This document shows, piece after piece, positions 1-13,318 of a DNA stretch of 64,000 nt (the stretch's first letter is position 1; each line of letters begins with the position of its first letter). A model generated the notes under the pieces. That model ran no database searches, was not told the origin of the DNA, and saw nothing but the letters and a program-made list of their open reading frames with translations. The stretch comes from Xestospongia bergquistia (lineage: Eukaryota; Porifera; Demospongiae; Haplosclerida; Petrosiidae). The position numbers and the translations under genes were made by a program. The DNA lies in assembly GCA_963965975.1 (NCBI GenBank), contig OZ014411.1, positions 21,294,446-21,358,445 on the forward strand. Direction: 5' to 3'.

Positions 1-1510
1 AACCATCAAAAATGATTAGTAGTCTTTCCCCATGTGTTTCATCAAGCCACTTAATTACAGTGGCAATATCATGGCTTTTGTAAATACACTGGAGGAGTTC
101 CTTCAGTTCACTAGCTTGAGTAATCTCGTCTTTTCTTAAAGGACAGTAAATAACTAAGTTATAGCTTTTATGCATAAGTTCTCTTTTTGTCCACATATTG
201 ACTAATTTACGACACAGTGTTGTTTTGCCAATACCAGGAGGACCATCAACTACTACTCTAAGAGATTGACCAGTTTCACTTGGTTTAAGTATATCCTGGA
301 TGTCTATTTGTTGACTTTGAGTAACTTCAGGTATTTTATCAACGAGTCCTCGCAACATACACCATTGTTTCTGTAGCATTGTTTGAGAAGTGGTATCTCC
401 ATCTTGTATTTCTAACATTGCTAATCTTCCAAAGAAATCTTGTCCAACTCGTGGTGGCCAGTCTGCAGGGACAATAGGTTGATATTTGTATTGGTCTAAT
501 ACAATGTCACAATATTGCTGAATATCAGGTGGAGCTTTATCATCAGTATTTTCACCTACATAAACAGAACAAACAATAGCCAGTCCTGACACTATTAATA
601 ATTATAATACTAGTATTTTAATCAATGTTTATAATTGAAAAGTTGGCAATACATGCTAAATTGTAGAGCTTAAAAAGGAAGAGAAATAATTGGTCAGAGT
701 ATAACTTTATTTTATTTGATGCCTTCTACATTTGAGACGTAAAATTGATAAAGAGCAAATGGATTTGATAGTGACTTATAAACGTTTATAGTCAGAATTA
801 GTTGTACCTATTATATATTCAAAGCATACAAAGTTGTCATGATCATGCAGTATCTTCTTTGAAGCAAGTAGACATACATATGTACATATATATACTTAAT
901 ATACCTAGAAAAATATGTAAAATTTTCTTACTGTTAGCGATATTTATGCATAGTCTCTTTCTCATTTCACAAGCAGTGCACCTCTCTCCACAGTTGTCAA
1001 CTGCTTTAACTAACTCCTCCCAAGATGGGTGACACGAATGGGCTATCCACCAATCTAAAGCTTCCTCTATAATCAAGTTATAGTTTTCACTTATTCGAGC
1101 AGATTCTCTCAGTCTCTTTCTTTCATCAAGAGGTAAATGAAGGAATTGAGACAATGTTTCCCAGTGGTTAAAAACTTGAAATCCACATTCATGAAGAAGG
1201 ATAAACGCATTGTTTGAAGTGAGTTCATAATCTGTGAACAATTGAAGTTTAACATAACATACATATAATTTTAATTTAAATTACTAGTTTTAGGCGGCCC
1301 GGGGTTAATTTCAATATCACCTGATAAAACGAGAAGAAGCAAAAGTACATGCAATATAACATAACAAACAAAATAGGTTGATGCACCAGACAATGATGAC
1401 TTGAACCAAAGAGGATTGGTAGTTCTTTCTTGAGTCTTTTTAGTCTTATATGATGTCTGATGACAACACCATAATCCAATAGTCGTTCTCCATTGAGAGA
1501 TATTAATCAT
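1..1510 (-). CDS. NLR-type immune receptor, 5' part (2A - DEATH - NACHT), runs off window
   Basis: Intracellular pattern-recognition receptor of the NLR class. Three exons read in frame. Exon 1 (1510-1285) starts at the first ATG after an in-frame stop and encodes about 60 residues, a hydrophobic stretch and the 2A motif DIEINPGP. Exon 2 (1231-932) carries a DEATH-like domain, with hydrophobic heptads and the C-terminal pattern LDWWIAHSCHPSWEEL. Exon 3 (555 to beyond base 1) carries the NACHT domain: P-loop GPPGIGKTT near base 220 and Walker B LLIIFDG at the left edge. Introns 1284-1232 (53 bases) and 931-556 have GT and AG ends, and both are phase 1 and keep the frame. The family normally ends in leucine-rich repeats, which would lie outside the window. 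The domain calls are strong. The exact start is less certain because a further 5' exon could exist. Confidence 0.85.
1295..1324 (-). promoter_or_regulatory. 2A ribosome-skipping peptide site inside the NLR first exon
   Basis: The codons spell SGDIEINPGP, an exact match to the 2A consensus D(V/I)ExNPGP. At such sites the ribosome omits the Gly-Pro bond and continues, so one mRNA yields two products. A leucine-rich hydrophobic run (VILHVLLLLLVL) lies directly upstream, so the upstream product could act as a signal or anchor peptide when skipping fails. The reading frame continues through a 53-base intron into the DEATH domain. 2A motifs at the N-termini of NLR proteins have been described in sea urchin and, as I recall, in sponge. 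Skipping activity here is inferred. Confidence 0.85.
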
Positions 1511-2596
1511 GACTGGCTTTCGTGCGCAAATTACGACTGTTGTGTACAGTAACAATCCTGTGGCAGAGATAGTTCTTTATTGTAGTATATACATATAAAA
1601 CAAAAACACTTTAATCGTGCCAAAAGGTCAGGCAGGCCGGAAAGTTGACCCTAATATCAGATAAGGACCAACCCATGACACTTATATAATCCTCCCACTA
1701 TAAAGTCAACTTAAGTTTACGAGTGAAAGTCGCAACGTTTGTACCAGTAGTTTTAAGCATAGTGAATTTTATTAAGTGTATATTGCTATTAGATGTTAAT
1801 ACTGTATAAATTTTATTAGTATATCATTTAGCACATAATAAAGATGAAATGTGAGAACAATGCAAATAGAATTTATATAACCTTTCATGGATAACTTTGC
1901 AGACATTCTTTTTTAATTTTAATTACTAGCTGCACATCTATATTAAGAAGACAAGTTTGATTTGCAGATACTCTATGTTAATTGATGCAATGAAGATGTC
2001 AGTGTACTTCATTACTAATAAATGGTCCATGCTTGAATAGGAAGATCCTTGTCATTCAATAACTATTTAAAGAACATTCAATTCTAATAAATGATGCTGG
2101 CAATGAGATGGAGTTTTGCTGAGATGTTCTCATATTCTATATTTACCTTGTAATTAATCAAGCTTCAGTTCTCTGTTTATATAGTTGTCCTTGCATCCAA
2201 TTATAGTGTGCTGATATAAATACTATAAGCAATCTTCATTAATTCTGTTTCATCATTCACTCACTCACATTCATACTATGTGCCTATCTATACAGCTGAC
2301 ATATATATTGAACAGCTGAAAATCTTGGATATTTAGTATGATTGCTATAGATTTTATGTATATGGTCTCTATTTCTAACTATGGATTTTGTTACCTTTGT
2401 ATCTTTTGCTATTTTGAGCTTTTTTTCTGAAAATTGTCAATATAGTACCTTTTAGTCCAAATTTTGGGATTACATAAAATTATGGACATCATGTAGATAA
2501 ATATGTATATAACTAAGATGACAATATGTTCCATCTCATCTGGACTAAACCAGAATATGCAGAATATGTGCTTGGTATGTTTTAATTAATATATTA
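1511..2596. other. Non-coding stretch upstream of the NLR gene
   Basis: No supported coding exon on either strand. The NLR promoter should lie just above base 1510, but I see no clear core element. A locally GC-richer patch at 1617-1680 is the only compositional contrast. Confidence 0.5.
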
Positions 2597-2669
2597 TGTA
2601 TGTATGTATGCACGTATGTATGTATGTATGTATGTATGCATGCATGTATGTATGTATGTATGTATGTAT
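2597..2669. repeat. (ATGT)n microsatellite
   Basis: About 18 tandem copies of a 4-base unit (TATG/ATGT) with a few single-base interruptions (CACG, TGCA). An open frame across it is only repeat translation. Confidence 0.95.
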
Positions 2670-3029
2670 TACTTTCCTGGTTTGAAGACCCCAGGTTGAT
2701 ATCAGAGTATATTATGTTTACCACAATAGTGCTAAATGGACAAAAATATTATGGTAAGAAATGGATGTATATTTTATGCAATACCTTATTACAACTTAAT
2801 TAGAAATTTTCTTACTCTAATGTTCATCCTAAACTTACTCCATTCAGAATAAGAGTGTAATGCCTAGATATCTAAGGTTACATCCATCTAGCTATCTTTG
2901 TGTTTATATCATATATATATTGCTAACATGTTAAATTAAACATACCGTAACTAAGCAAAAGTTTAGTGTCTTAATAAAATTATTAAGATAGCTATAATCA
3001 TTGTTTTGCTCATTGTGATGGTTTTTTTC

Positions 3030-5968
3030 CCCAGGTTAGACCTGTCAAATGTGCACAACCATCTAGAAGTACTTTTATTAAATCACTCTCTTTTGTAATA
3101 AGTACTAAACCCACAGTAGTCACAAGATTCTCAACATTGCCAGGTAATAATTTGATAGCTTCTTTATTTGCCTTTAGATCTATAAAATGAAGAGTCTTAC
3201 ATACATGACATGCTATGAGAATATGAAAATTGTAGCCACAGTGAATATTAAGTTGATCAAACCCATAAAAATTAAGGTTAAATCTGATAGGTTACTCATG
3301 TTCCTGAAAAATGTCTTTGTTATGATATAACTGTATTGTGTATTGGGAAGCAGTGTGTATGTAATGATAGATAACAATTAATTCTCACATTTATGGTATG
3401 CCATTTCTTCACTTTTTGTATGTACTGCAACATTAATTTTAAGCTGAGTGGCATAGGTGCAATACCATCAATGACTTGTAACAGAGTCGATAAGGGTTAA
3501 AAATCCAACATATATCATCTAGGAACTATAGACAGACAAATACAAGCAAATGTCATTAAGCATGAACATTTTGGTCATTGATTCAGATGAAAAAACAAAT
3601 TTTTATAGTATCACAAAAATTTAAATTATGTAAATTCTCCATACCTGGTCATTCGTATTTTAGAAACTCACATTCTTCAAATGCATGTCAACAGCAACTT
3701 TACTAGCAACTGTAACAGCCATTTCACTGTACTTGACAATAAAATGAGCAGTTAGATTAAATTCTTTATTAATAGATGATATATCATCTTTATCAATATC
3801 TCTATTAAAATATCTCAATATTCAACTGTACAAAATTCACACAATCTCTATAGAGACACCTTATCAATTATCTATGTATAATGTCTCTTGTCAGTACTAC
3901 ATCAAAAAACAAATTAAACAAAATCAAAAACATCCAGTTTTGTAATGTCATAATTGTCCATGTCTATAGTTATAAGGTCATAACAAAGATAAGGAATCTT
4001 CCATAATTATTTGGAAGTTACTGTCTACATTTTGATGCATTATATCTTGGCTGATAAACTTTGCTATTTTCATTATCAGTCTATAGCCATACATTTAGTA
4101 GCAACTACATTGTCATTATCTTTCTCTTCCCATTGTTTAGTTTGTTTATGAAGATGATTAGCAGCAAAATTTAAGAGCATAACATGAAATCATTTACATG
4201 TACTGAAAAGATTAATAACAATTAAACAAATATTTTTATTTCTATTAAAATCAATTGTTCTATGTTTATAAATGATTATGTAATATTTAACAAAAACTAA
4301 CAACAAAAAGGATTTATGATCTAGAACACTTTCTGGCACAATAAGTTAATACTTTAACTCAACTAGCTATAATATATACATTTTATTAAAAACACAGAGA
4401 TATGTGTTACTACAATTGGATTAGTTGATTGTATAGAAATATTTTGTTCTATTACATCATCTTTTTACTTGGCTTCTACTATTGTAACATCAACTGAAAG
4501 ACTCTCCTTATCCTCTCTATATAAGCAATCATGATTGAATAATAAACTTGATTTGGTTAATAACAAATGAATACCTTTTTAAGTACTTTTAGCAGGTTTT
4601 GGTTGTATTGGTGACACATCATATGTACTGATTACAAAAGGAGGGCAGTATCATGTTTACTCCGATTGACAACTTTTGCGATCTTTAATAAGGAGCAATT
4701 AACATTTACCAACAGAATTTAATAGCATATTACCTGACATGGTTTTTTCAAAGGTTTTGTCATATTATCTTTATTATTGAGTGATATTTCCACTTCCTTA
4801 ATGTCAGGATCAAAAGAAAATGAGACAGACTCTATTCTCTTCCAATTTTGAAAATGGATCTCTGTGTTGACCTTCTAAATTAATAAATGGAAAATACAAT
4901 GATATACCATATTAATTATATAACTTTAAGAAAAGGTCCATGATTCTTTGTGACAGCTGCTTGTATTTCCCAACATGACTTATCATTTGTTTTTAGAAGA
5001 CTGTCATTACTTAACTGAAGAGTAGCTGTTGAAATAAGGAACCCTTATGTTTAACCATATTTTGTTAATAACAATATCAATGGAAGAGATATCACAGATC
5101 CTTACAACTCCAGAGTTGTCGTAAGGCTTATACTCTTGTACACCAATGGGCAAGAATTTATAAGGTGGTGGTCCTTTAGCTTTTATGAAAGCTAGCTGAT
5201 TGCTTTACTCTTGAGCTCAATGGAGATAAATTTCAGTAGGTCAAAGAAAATTTAGTTGTTGCTCAATTTTGTTAAGCAGCTCACAAGCTCAACATTAGGA
5301 GGGAGCTCAATCTCAAATTACTCTGATGCAGCAAATTTTATGTATATCAGGTTGAATGTCTTGGCCCTTTTGAACTGAGGATGGTGGAATGACCACTTTT
5401 ACTCCATAACCTGCTACATGAAAAATCTGTTCTTCTTCAGTATTGTTAGTATGCTATTCTGAAACATCTTCAAGAGCTAAAAATATATGCATATTAATGT
5501 TTCATTACTTATTGTATATATCCCCTATATAATACAAAGGAATTGTTGTGAAATAGAGATATTTTACTTCATCTTGGACTGGATTTAACAAACAAATCCT
5601 CAATGTCATTCCTGACTTCATTCTTCTAATGGAGTATAGCCTTCATTATTCTTCACAGTGGCATTTGCTCCATATGACAATAGGTAGTGTACTATATCAA
5701 GATGTCCAACACTACAGGCATAATCCAATGAAGTGTTGCCATAAATGAAGTGATTGTTAAATTAATATATCAAATTATAAAAGTAATTAAATATATTAAT
5801 TTAACACTCACTTCATTAATTATATTTGGATTAGCCAGCAGTGCTTCTTTTAAAATTTCAGATTGGGTTATTGTTGCCCCACAGTGTAACAATGTCATTT
5901 CATTCTATATTGAACAAGTAGCATTATTATTTAACAAAAATTTCAATTGGTCAAGCTTATTTTACACT
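3030..5968 (-). pseudogene. Multi-exon ankyrin-type gene of unknown function, possibly decayed
   Basis: Several short minus-strand blocks look like exons of one gene. At 5743-5590 there is an ankyrin repeat (GNTSLDYACSVGHLDIVHYL, then LLSYGANATV). A degenerate repeat-like block lies at 5960-5815. Downstream blocks at about 5170-5110, 5020-4935, 4880-4745, 4660-4590, 4545-4460, 4175-4090, 3745-3672 and 3177-3035 have GT/AG edges. Several joins keep frame: 5110 to 5020, 4935 to 4880, and 3672 to 3177. The 4880-4745 block includes IESVSFSFDPDIKEVEISL and is followed by a GTAATA donor. The downstream part resembles no family I can name. Stops occur just after the ankyrin repeat and inside the first block, and a hairpin lies between the two ankyrin blocks, so the gene may be broken. 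Splicing is inferred. Confidence 0.4.
5745..5816. repeat. 72-base inverted repeat (foldback) inside the ankyrin-type gene
   Basis: Arms of about 25 bases (ATGAAGTGATTGTTAAATTA and its near-perfect complement) flank an AT-rich loop. It sits exactly between two ankyrin-coding blocks on the minus strand. It could be a small MITE-like insertion or an intron with a weak 3' end. Confidence 0.6.
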
Positions 5969-7244
5969 GATTAGATATTAACAGTAAGCAAGTATTTTGA
6001 AGTTATATAGTGAAAATGTGATGTAAGACAAAGTGCATGGCCATGGGTTTATAAACCTATTATGTTTGCTATATATACGTCAAGCAATTTGTACTTCTGA
6101 GAAACTAGTAGACCTATAACATCGACAGTGGGTCATATAGTTAAATGGCAGTTGGAGTTGGTATTACAGCACACATGATAGATTAAACTAACTATGATGA
6201 TTCATTTAATGTATAGTTAAAGAAATTATCTATATAATTTGACAACAAATCAATTGGTAGGGCATATGTTGTTGTAGTTTATTAGTAATTAAAATAGAGT
6301 GGTATTTATTAGTATTTCATTATATACTATATATATGTTTACAACAAAAATGACAATGAATTGGTTAAATCAACCATACAATTTATTTTACAATTCATGC
6401 TACAGTGATAGCCTACAGCCAATGACTAGCTACAGCGATAGCCTGCAGCCTCGTCACGAGTAGTTTACTGAACTCCTGGTTACAAGGCTAGGCTATTATC
6501 GCTGTGGGGATGTATCATAGTATATATTACTCTTATATATACAAGCTACCAATAGAGATGTCAGACAAAAGTTGAAAACAGAAATTTACGCAATAATGCA
6601 TACATATCTGGAAAGAGGAAGATGTGTTCATTCTAACATAAAAAACAATACCCAATTTGGTGTAACTCCTTTACATTTTCAATTAGAAAAGAATTTTGTG
6701 TATAATTCTCTACATGAACTATTGAGGGGAGTGGCACAACACTCTGTTGGGGTGTGTTTTGTACTAAACACTCGACAACGGAAATGACGTTATGAGTTGA
6801 GGACGGGCGGTTTTATACATTTGTCATTATAATTAGTACTATAAAGAAAGATTCCATAATTATTTGACACAGGAGAGCATGACTTGGAAGTTTCTAAACA
6901 TCTTTATGTACAAAGTTTCTTAAAACAGAACAAATTATTGGCTGTACTTGGTCAACTCCAACAATAAGTGTTAGGAGTTCATAATAACAAGCTCTTACTT
7001 CATCAGTGTATCTTCATTTGGTCATTGTGGTAATTTCGTCAGTAGTGTCAAGTGCATTTTCAATTCTTTCTCTCATTTCATCAATCTCTTCATCAGTTGA
7101 CAAAAGATGGTCATGTGAAGATTTAAGTTGACTTTGTAGCTTTTTGTTACTATAAAAGCGAATGGAGAGGAAAAAACTAAGAGGAAAATTTGACATTGAG
7201 AGGAAATTAAACATAACGTATACGGAAATATTCATCTACGTAGA
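5969..7244. other. Spacer with dispersed repeats and weak exon-like blocks
   Basis: Bases 6240-6365 recur at 16618-16725 (shared block ending ATGACAATGAATTGGTTAA). Bases 6400-6500 form an imperfect foldback (TAGCCT...AGGCTA) with a relative at 11950-12015. A minus-strand open block (7157-7014) after an AG acceptor encodes an acidic coiled-coil-like tail ending TTMTK. It ends in a stop, and it starts only about 90 bases from the first acyltransferase ATG. I cannot assign it to a gene. Confidence 0.4.
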
Positions 7245-9366
7245 ATGTCCTTGGTGGTAAGTTTCTCCCTTCTTTCAGAACCAGAGATACGCCTTATTGT
7301 TGGGTTGTTACTCGGTAAATAATTTGATATATTATACATATTAATTTATACGTAAAGTTAGCTTATCCACTTGCGTTCATCTACCGCTCATTTGTGTCAG
7401 TCCAATCAACATGGATTCAGGTGTTGGGAGTTATATTATAAAATATGTTGTATTACTACACTACATTTTAGAACATTTTCTTCTCTGTTAGTGGTATTGG
7501 ATTGCTGTACTTTGTATTTGGTAAGTTCATACATTGCTTTTAATTAATTTCACACTTATCTATACATGCATAAATTGTTGATCATCAAGGAACTTCTATA
7601 TGGCATATAGCAGTAGACATTGTCACTGTTTATAGCCTTCTCTTTATTTTGGGTGGTACAAAGTTGTCTCTATTTTTAACATGGATCATAACAATGGTAT
7701 AAACTTTATATACACAGAGGCTGAGCTATATACATATTACATATATATGTTGTAATAGAGTCATTCAATAATAGGATGTTCTGTAGTTTCTAAAATCCAT
7801 TCTATATGTTGGATTATGCCCCACTGTGTGTTGGTACTAAAATTAATAGGTAAGTTATTCTGTTATTCTATACAACTTGATTTTCAGACAACTTTCACTT
7901 AGGATTGGCATATAATTTATATGATGGTAATAAAAGTGAAGTAAGATTGATATAGATCACAACTAATAATACCATTCTCTCCAGTCCTCTCTTAGTAATG
8001 AAGAAAGGGAAACTTGTATCTCTGTACTCCCTCCATTTATTGAAGTAAGACTATCTTTGTTGAATATTGTTATAACAATTAATTATATAGATACTAGGTT
8101 TCTGTGTTTTTTTTGGGTCAGTCTTTGTTGGACCACAGGTATATTCATTTGACAATATTCAATATTTTAATTTTCTACAGATTAATTTTAAACGATATCA
8201 ACGATTGGTTTCAAGGTCTTTGTATGATGACAAGAAAGTTGGTAGTAGGTAAAAGTACATTAATAAATTTGTGTTATAATAAATTATCCAATTAGTATTA
8301 TGCCAGTAATGTCACGTCTCTCTCTGGCACTAATATTAACTTCAATAAGCTATTTATTTAATAGATATTATCCACTGAAGTATATTTCAAGTGAAGATTA
8401 CAGAGTAAGAGTGTGAATTCAATTAACAGATCTATAATTTGAATGTGTTTTTAGGGAAGGCCATTTATCACTAAACTTGTCATAATGATAGCAATAGGAA
8501 AAGCAACACAATGGGGACGATACATTATAGCTTGGCTAATTGCAGTAAGGACAATCAGGTGTAATACTTCAATTGTCCATGCATTTTTATAGGAAGGACC
8601 CTGTATTATAACAGGGATATCTTATAATGGTGTTAGATCTGATGGTTCCACTGATTGGACAGCTCTCCAAAATGTAAACTTTGTTTTGCTTGAACAAAGT
8701 ATAAGTTTTCAGGTCAGTTGTAAGTCTTACAAATAATTTTTAAAACTGTTAAATTAATAGGGAATGTTTCACTCTTGGAATCTACAAACTAATAAATGGG
8801 TGGCTATGTAAGTGATGTTATTATAATTTTATGTTCATGTCATTGTACAGTTATGTCTATAAACGTCTTAAGTGGATTGGTAATCAAGACTTCTCTCGCT
8901 TTATAACATTGCTGTTTTTGACTCTATGGCATGGCACTTGGTCTGGCTATTTTATCTATTTTTCATATCAATTCATTATTTTTATAGCAGAGAGACAGGT
9001 AATAGGCTTATTTGTAGTGCTGTAATATTTGCATTTGCATTTAGTTCATATCCATTACTAAAGAGTGGGTTAACATAAAAGACCTCCCTTGGCCTATTTT
9101 TATACCAGTCTGGACATGTTTGTATTTATTAAAGAATATAATATTAATGTATGCAGTGATATGCGTTATGTTACTCTCATGGGAAGACTGCAATAAGGTA
9201 TATATAAATTGTCAATTATACTTTGTCTGTTAATATCCTGTTATTCTAGTTTATGAGCTCAGTATACTGGATAGGTCATATGATGCTGATTTTATGGTTT
9301 GCACTCAATTGGTTATTGACTTATACTTGCAGGAATAAAATACATCTGGTTAACAGAAATAATTAA
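7245..9366 (+). CDS. MBOAT lysophospholipid acyltransferase, LPCAT3/MBOAT5-like, copy A
   Basis: Membrane-bound O-acyltransferase predicted to re-acylate lysophospholipids in the ER membrane. I count 16 short exons with GT/AG introns, from ATG at 7245 (exon 1 ends 7314, exon 2 starts 7362) to TAA at 9364-9366, giving about 445 residues (vertebrate LPCAT3 is about 490). Family landmarks follow in order: MPHCVLVLKLIG then LAYNLYDG; LGFCVFFGSVFVGPQ (7th-8th coding blocks); SWNLQTNKWVAM with the conserved Asn; YVYKRLKWIGNQ; and LTLWHGTWSGYF with the catalytic His of the WHG motif (about 8930). The last exon (FMSSVYWIGHMMLILWFALN) ends in a basic tail. All joins I checked keep frame, so the gene looks functional. 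A near copy lies 6.07 kb downstream. Family is certain to the MBOAT5 branch level; the lipid substrate is not. Confidence 0.88.
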
Positions 9367-12232
<2,866 letters not shown>

Positions 12233-12239
12233 TGTATTC

Positions 12240-12598
12240 CCATGGTTGACAGAGGGAAAGGTGACCTAAGAAATATCCTAGGAGTTATTGTTGATCAGGA
12301 TGAACATGTCGTGTATAGAATTGCGGTGAAAGCTGGGATTCTGAGCAAAAAGTATTCCAGGGATCAGTTTGATCTCTGTCCGCAGCGACTCTTGAATGAT
12401 TCTGATGTCAACAGAGAATCTACAATCACACTCCGTCAAGCTCTCAAGTCTACAGCTTCTGGCGGACAAGGGTTCTTCCGGTGCGACTGCAGCAAAGGAA
12501 AGAAACAGTGTCAGACAAACAGGTGCAAGTGTTATAAAGCAAAGAGACTTTGTAACAGCAGGTGTCACAGCAGTCTCAGTTGTTATAATAAGAATTGA
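12240..12598 (+). pseudogene. Transposon-derived integrase C-terminal tail with CXC-type cysteine cluster
   Basis: About 119 codons open to a TGA. The first part (MVDRGKGDLRNILGVIVDQD, ending FDLCPQRLL) matches the C-terminal tail I know from KRBA2-like, gypsy/Ginger-type integrases. It is followed by a cysteine-rich tail with CDCSKGKKQCQTNRCKCY and CNSRCHSSLSC, like a tesmin/TSO1 CXC motif. The catalytic core is absent upstream, where a microsatellite begins, so this is a 5'-truncated remnant. The open frame suggests it is young or that the exon has been kept. Family assignment is from recall. Confidence 0.65.
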
Positions 12599-12689
12599 GA
12601 ATTGTGTACAGATATTAAAACTAATCATAGCATTTTCAGATTGCTATTTTATCATTGTAATCATTTATGAATAAAGTTCCTTACAACAC

Positions 12690-12890
12690 TAGTACTTAAA
12701 CAATGCTGACTTTTCTACCAATATATCACATTCAGTGATTTTGCGAAATAACAAGAGCCTCATTTCAGTGATTTCACGAAATCACTAGAGTTTTTAGTGA
12801 ATTTATGAAGTCCCTAAGTGAAAAAGTGATTTCACAAACTCCCTGAAAGTTTCAGGGATTTCACAAAATCCCTATTTAGACAATCTTACT
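12690..12890. repeat. Cluster of short palindromic repeats (AGTGATTT/AAATCACT)
   Basis: Several copies of a roughly 20-base unit like AGTGATTTCACGAAATCACT and its relative AGGGATTTCACAAAATCCCT, in both orientations. They form nested foldbacks, which is typical of the termini of a MITE. No coding content. Confidence 0.7.
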
Positions 12891-13318
12891 GTAACATATA
12901 TATATATGAGCCTCAGAAATATTAGCTATATGGCTATACATAATTATTCAACTATTAAATGATAATTATATATACGTATATAGTAAGTCTATACCTACAT
13001 ATATATACGGTAACGTTAGTTGTCACTGTGGACATAGAGTAGACTGCATTCACACAAAAGCAACAAAAGAGAACTGACTATAGTGAATCTTTGTTTCTTA
13101 TCAAATAAAGAGTTTTGATGGTAGAGATTTGGCCCTATAATTCTGATATTCATATACTGTTTGTTTGACACTATTGTAGACTACATTATATACATATACT
13201 ATATGTACTGTACTATGTTTTAAATTTGAATATGATGTATACAAGCTGCCAAATTTGCTAATGAGAGGAAATTAAAACATTTTATACGGAAAAGACTCGT
13301 TTATGAGCAGTCTCTAGG
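12891..13318. other. Upstream region of MBOAT copy B
   Basis: AT-rich, with a TATATA run at 12898-12908. The last 60 bases (from about 13258, TGAGAGGAAATTAAA) match the region just upstream of copy A, so the left duplication edge is close to 13255. Confidence 0.5.

Noticed and set aside
1276-1479. Second frame across the NLR first exon
   Set aside because: It overlaps the 2A-coding frame, which has a perfect motif and splices in frame to the DEATH domain.
2600-2803. 67-codon open frame
   Set aside because: It starts as translation of the ATGT microsatellite and has no protein-like features after it.
8104-8295. 63-codon frame inside MBOAT copy A (and its twin at 14178)
   Set aside because: It reads through two exons and an intron in a mixed frame; the 16-exon model explains the sequence better.
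12278-12628. 116-codon minus-strand open frame
   Set aside because: Antisense shadow of the integrase tail; the plus frame has the cysteine cluster and family blocks.
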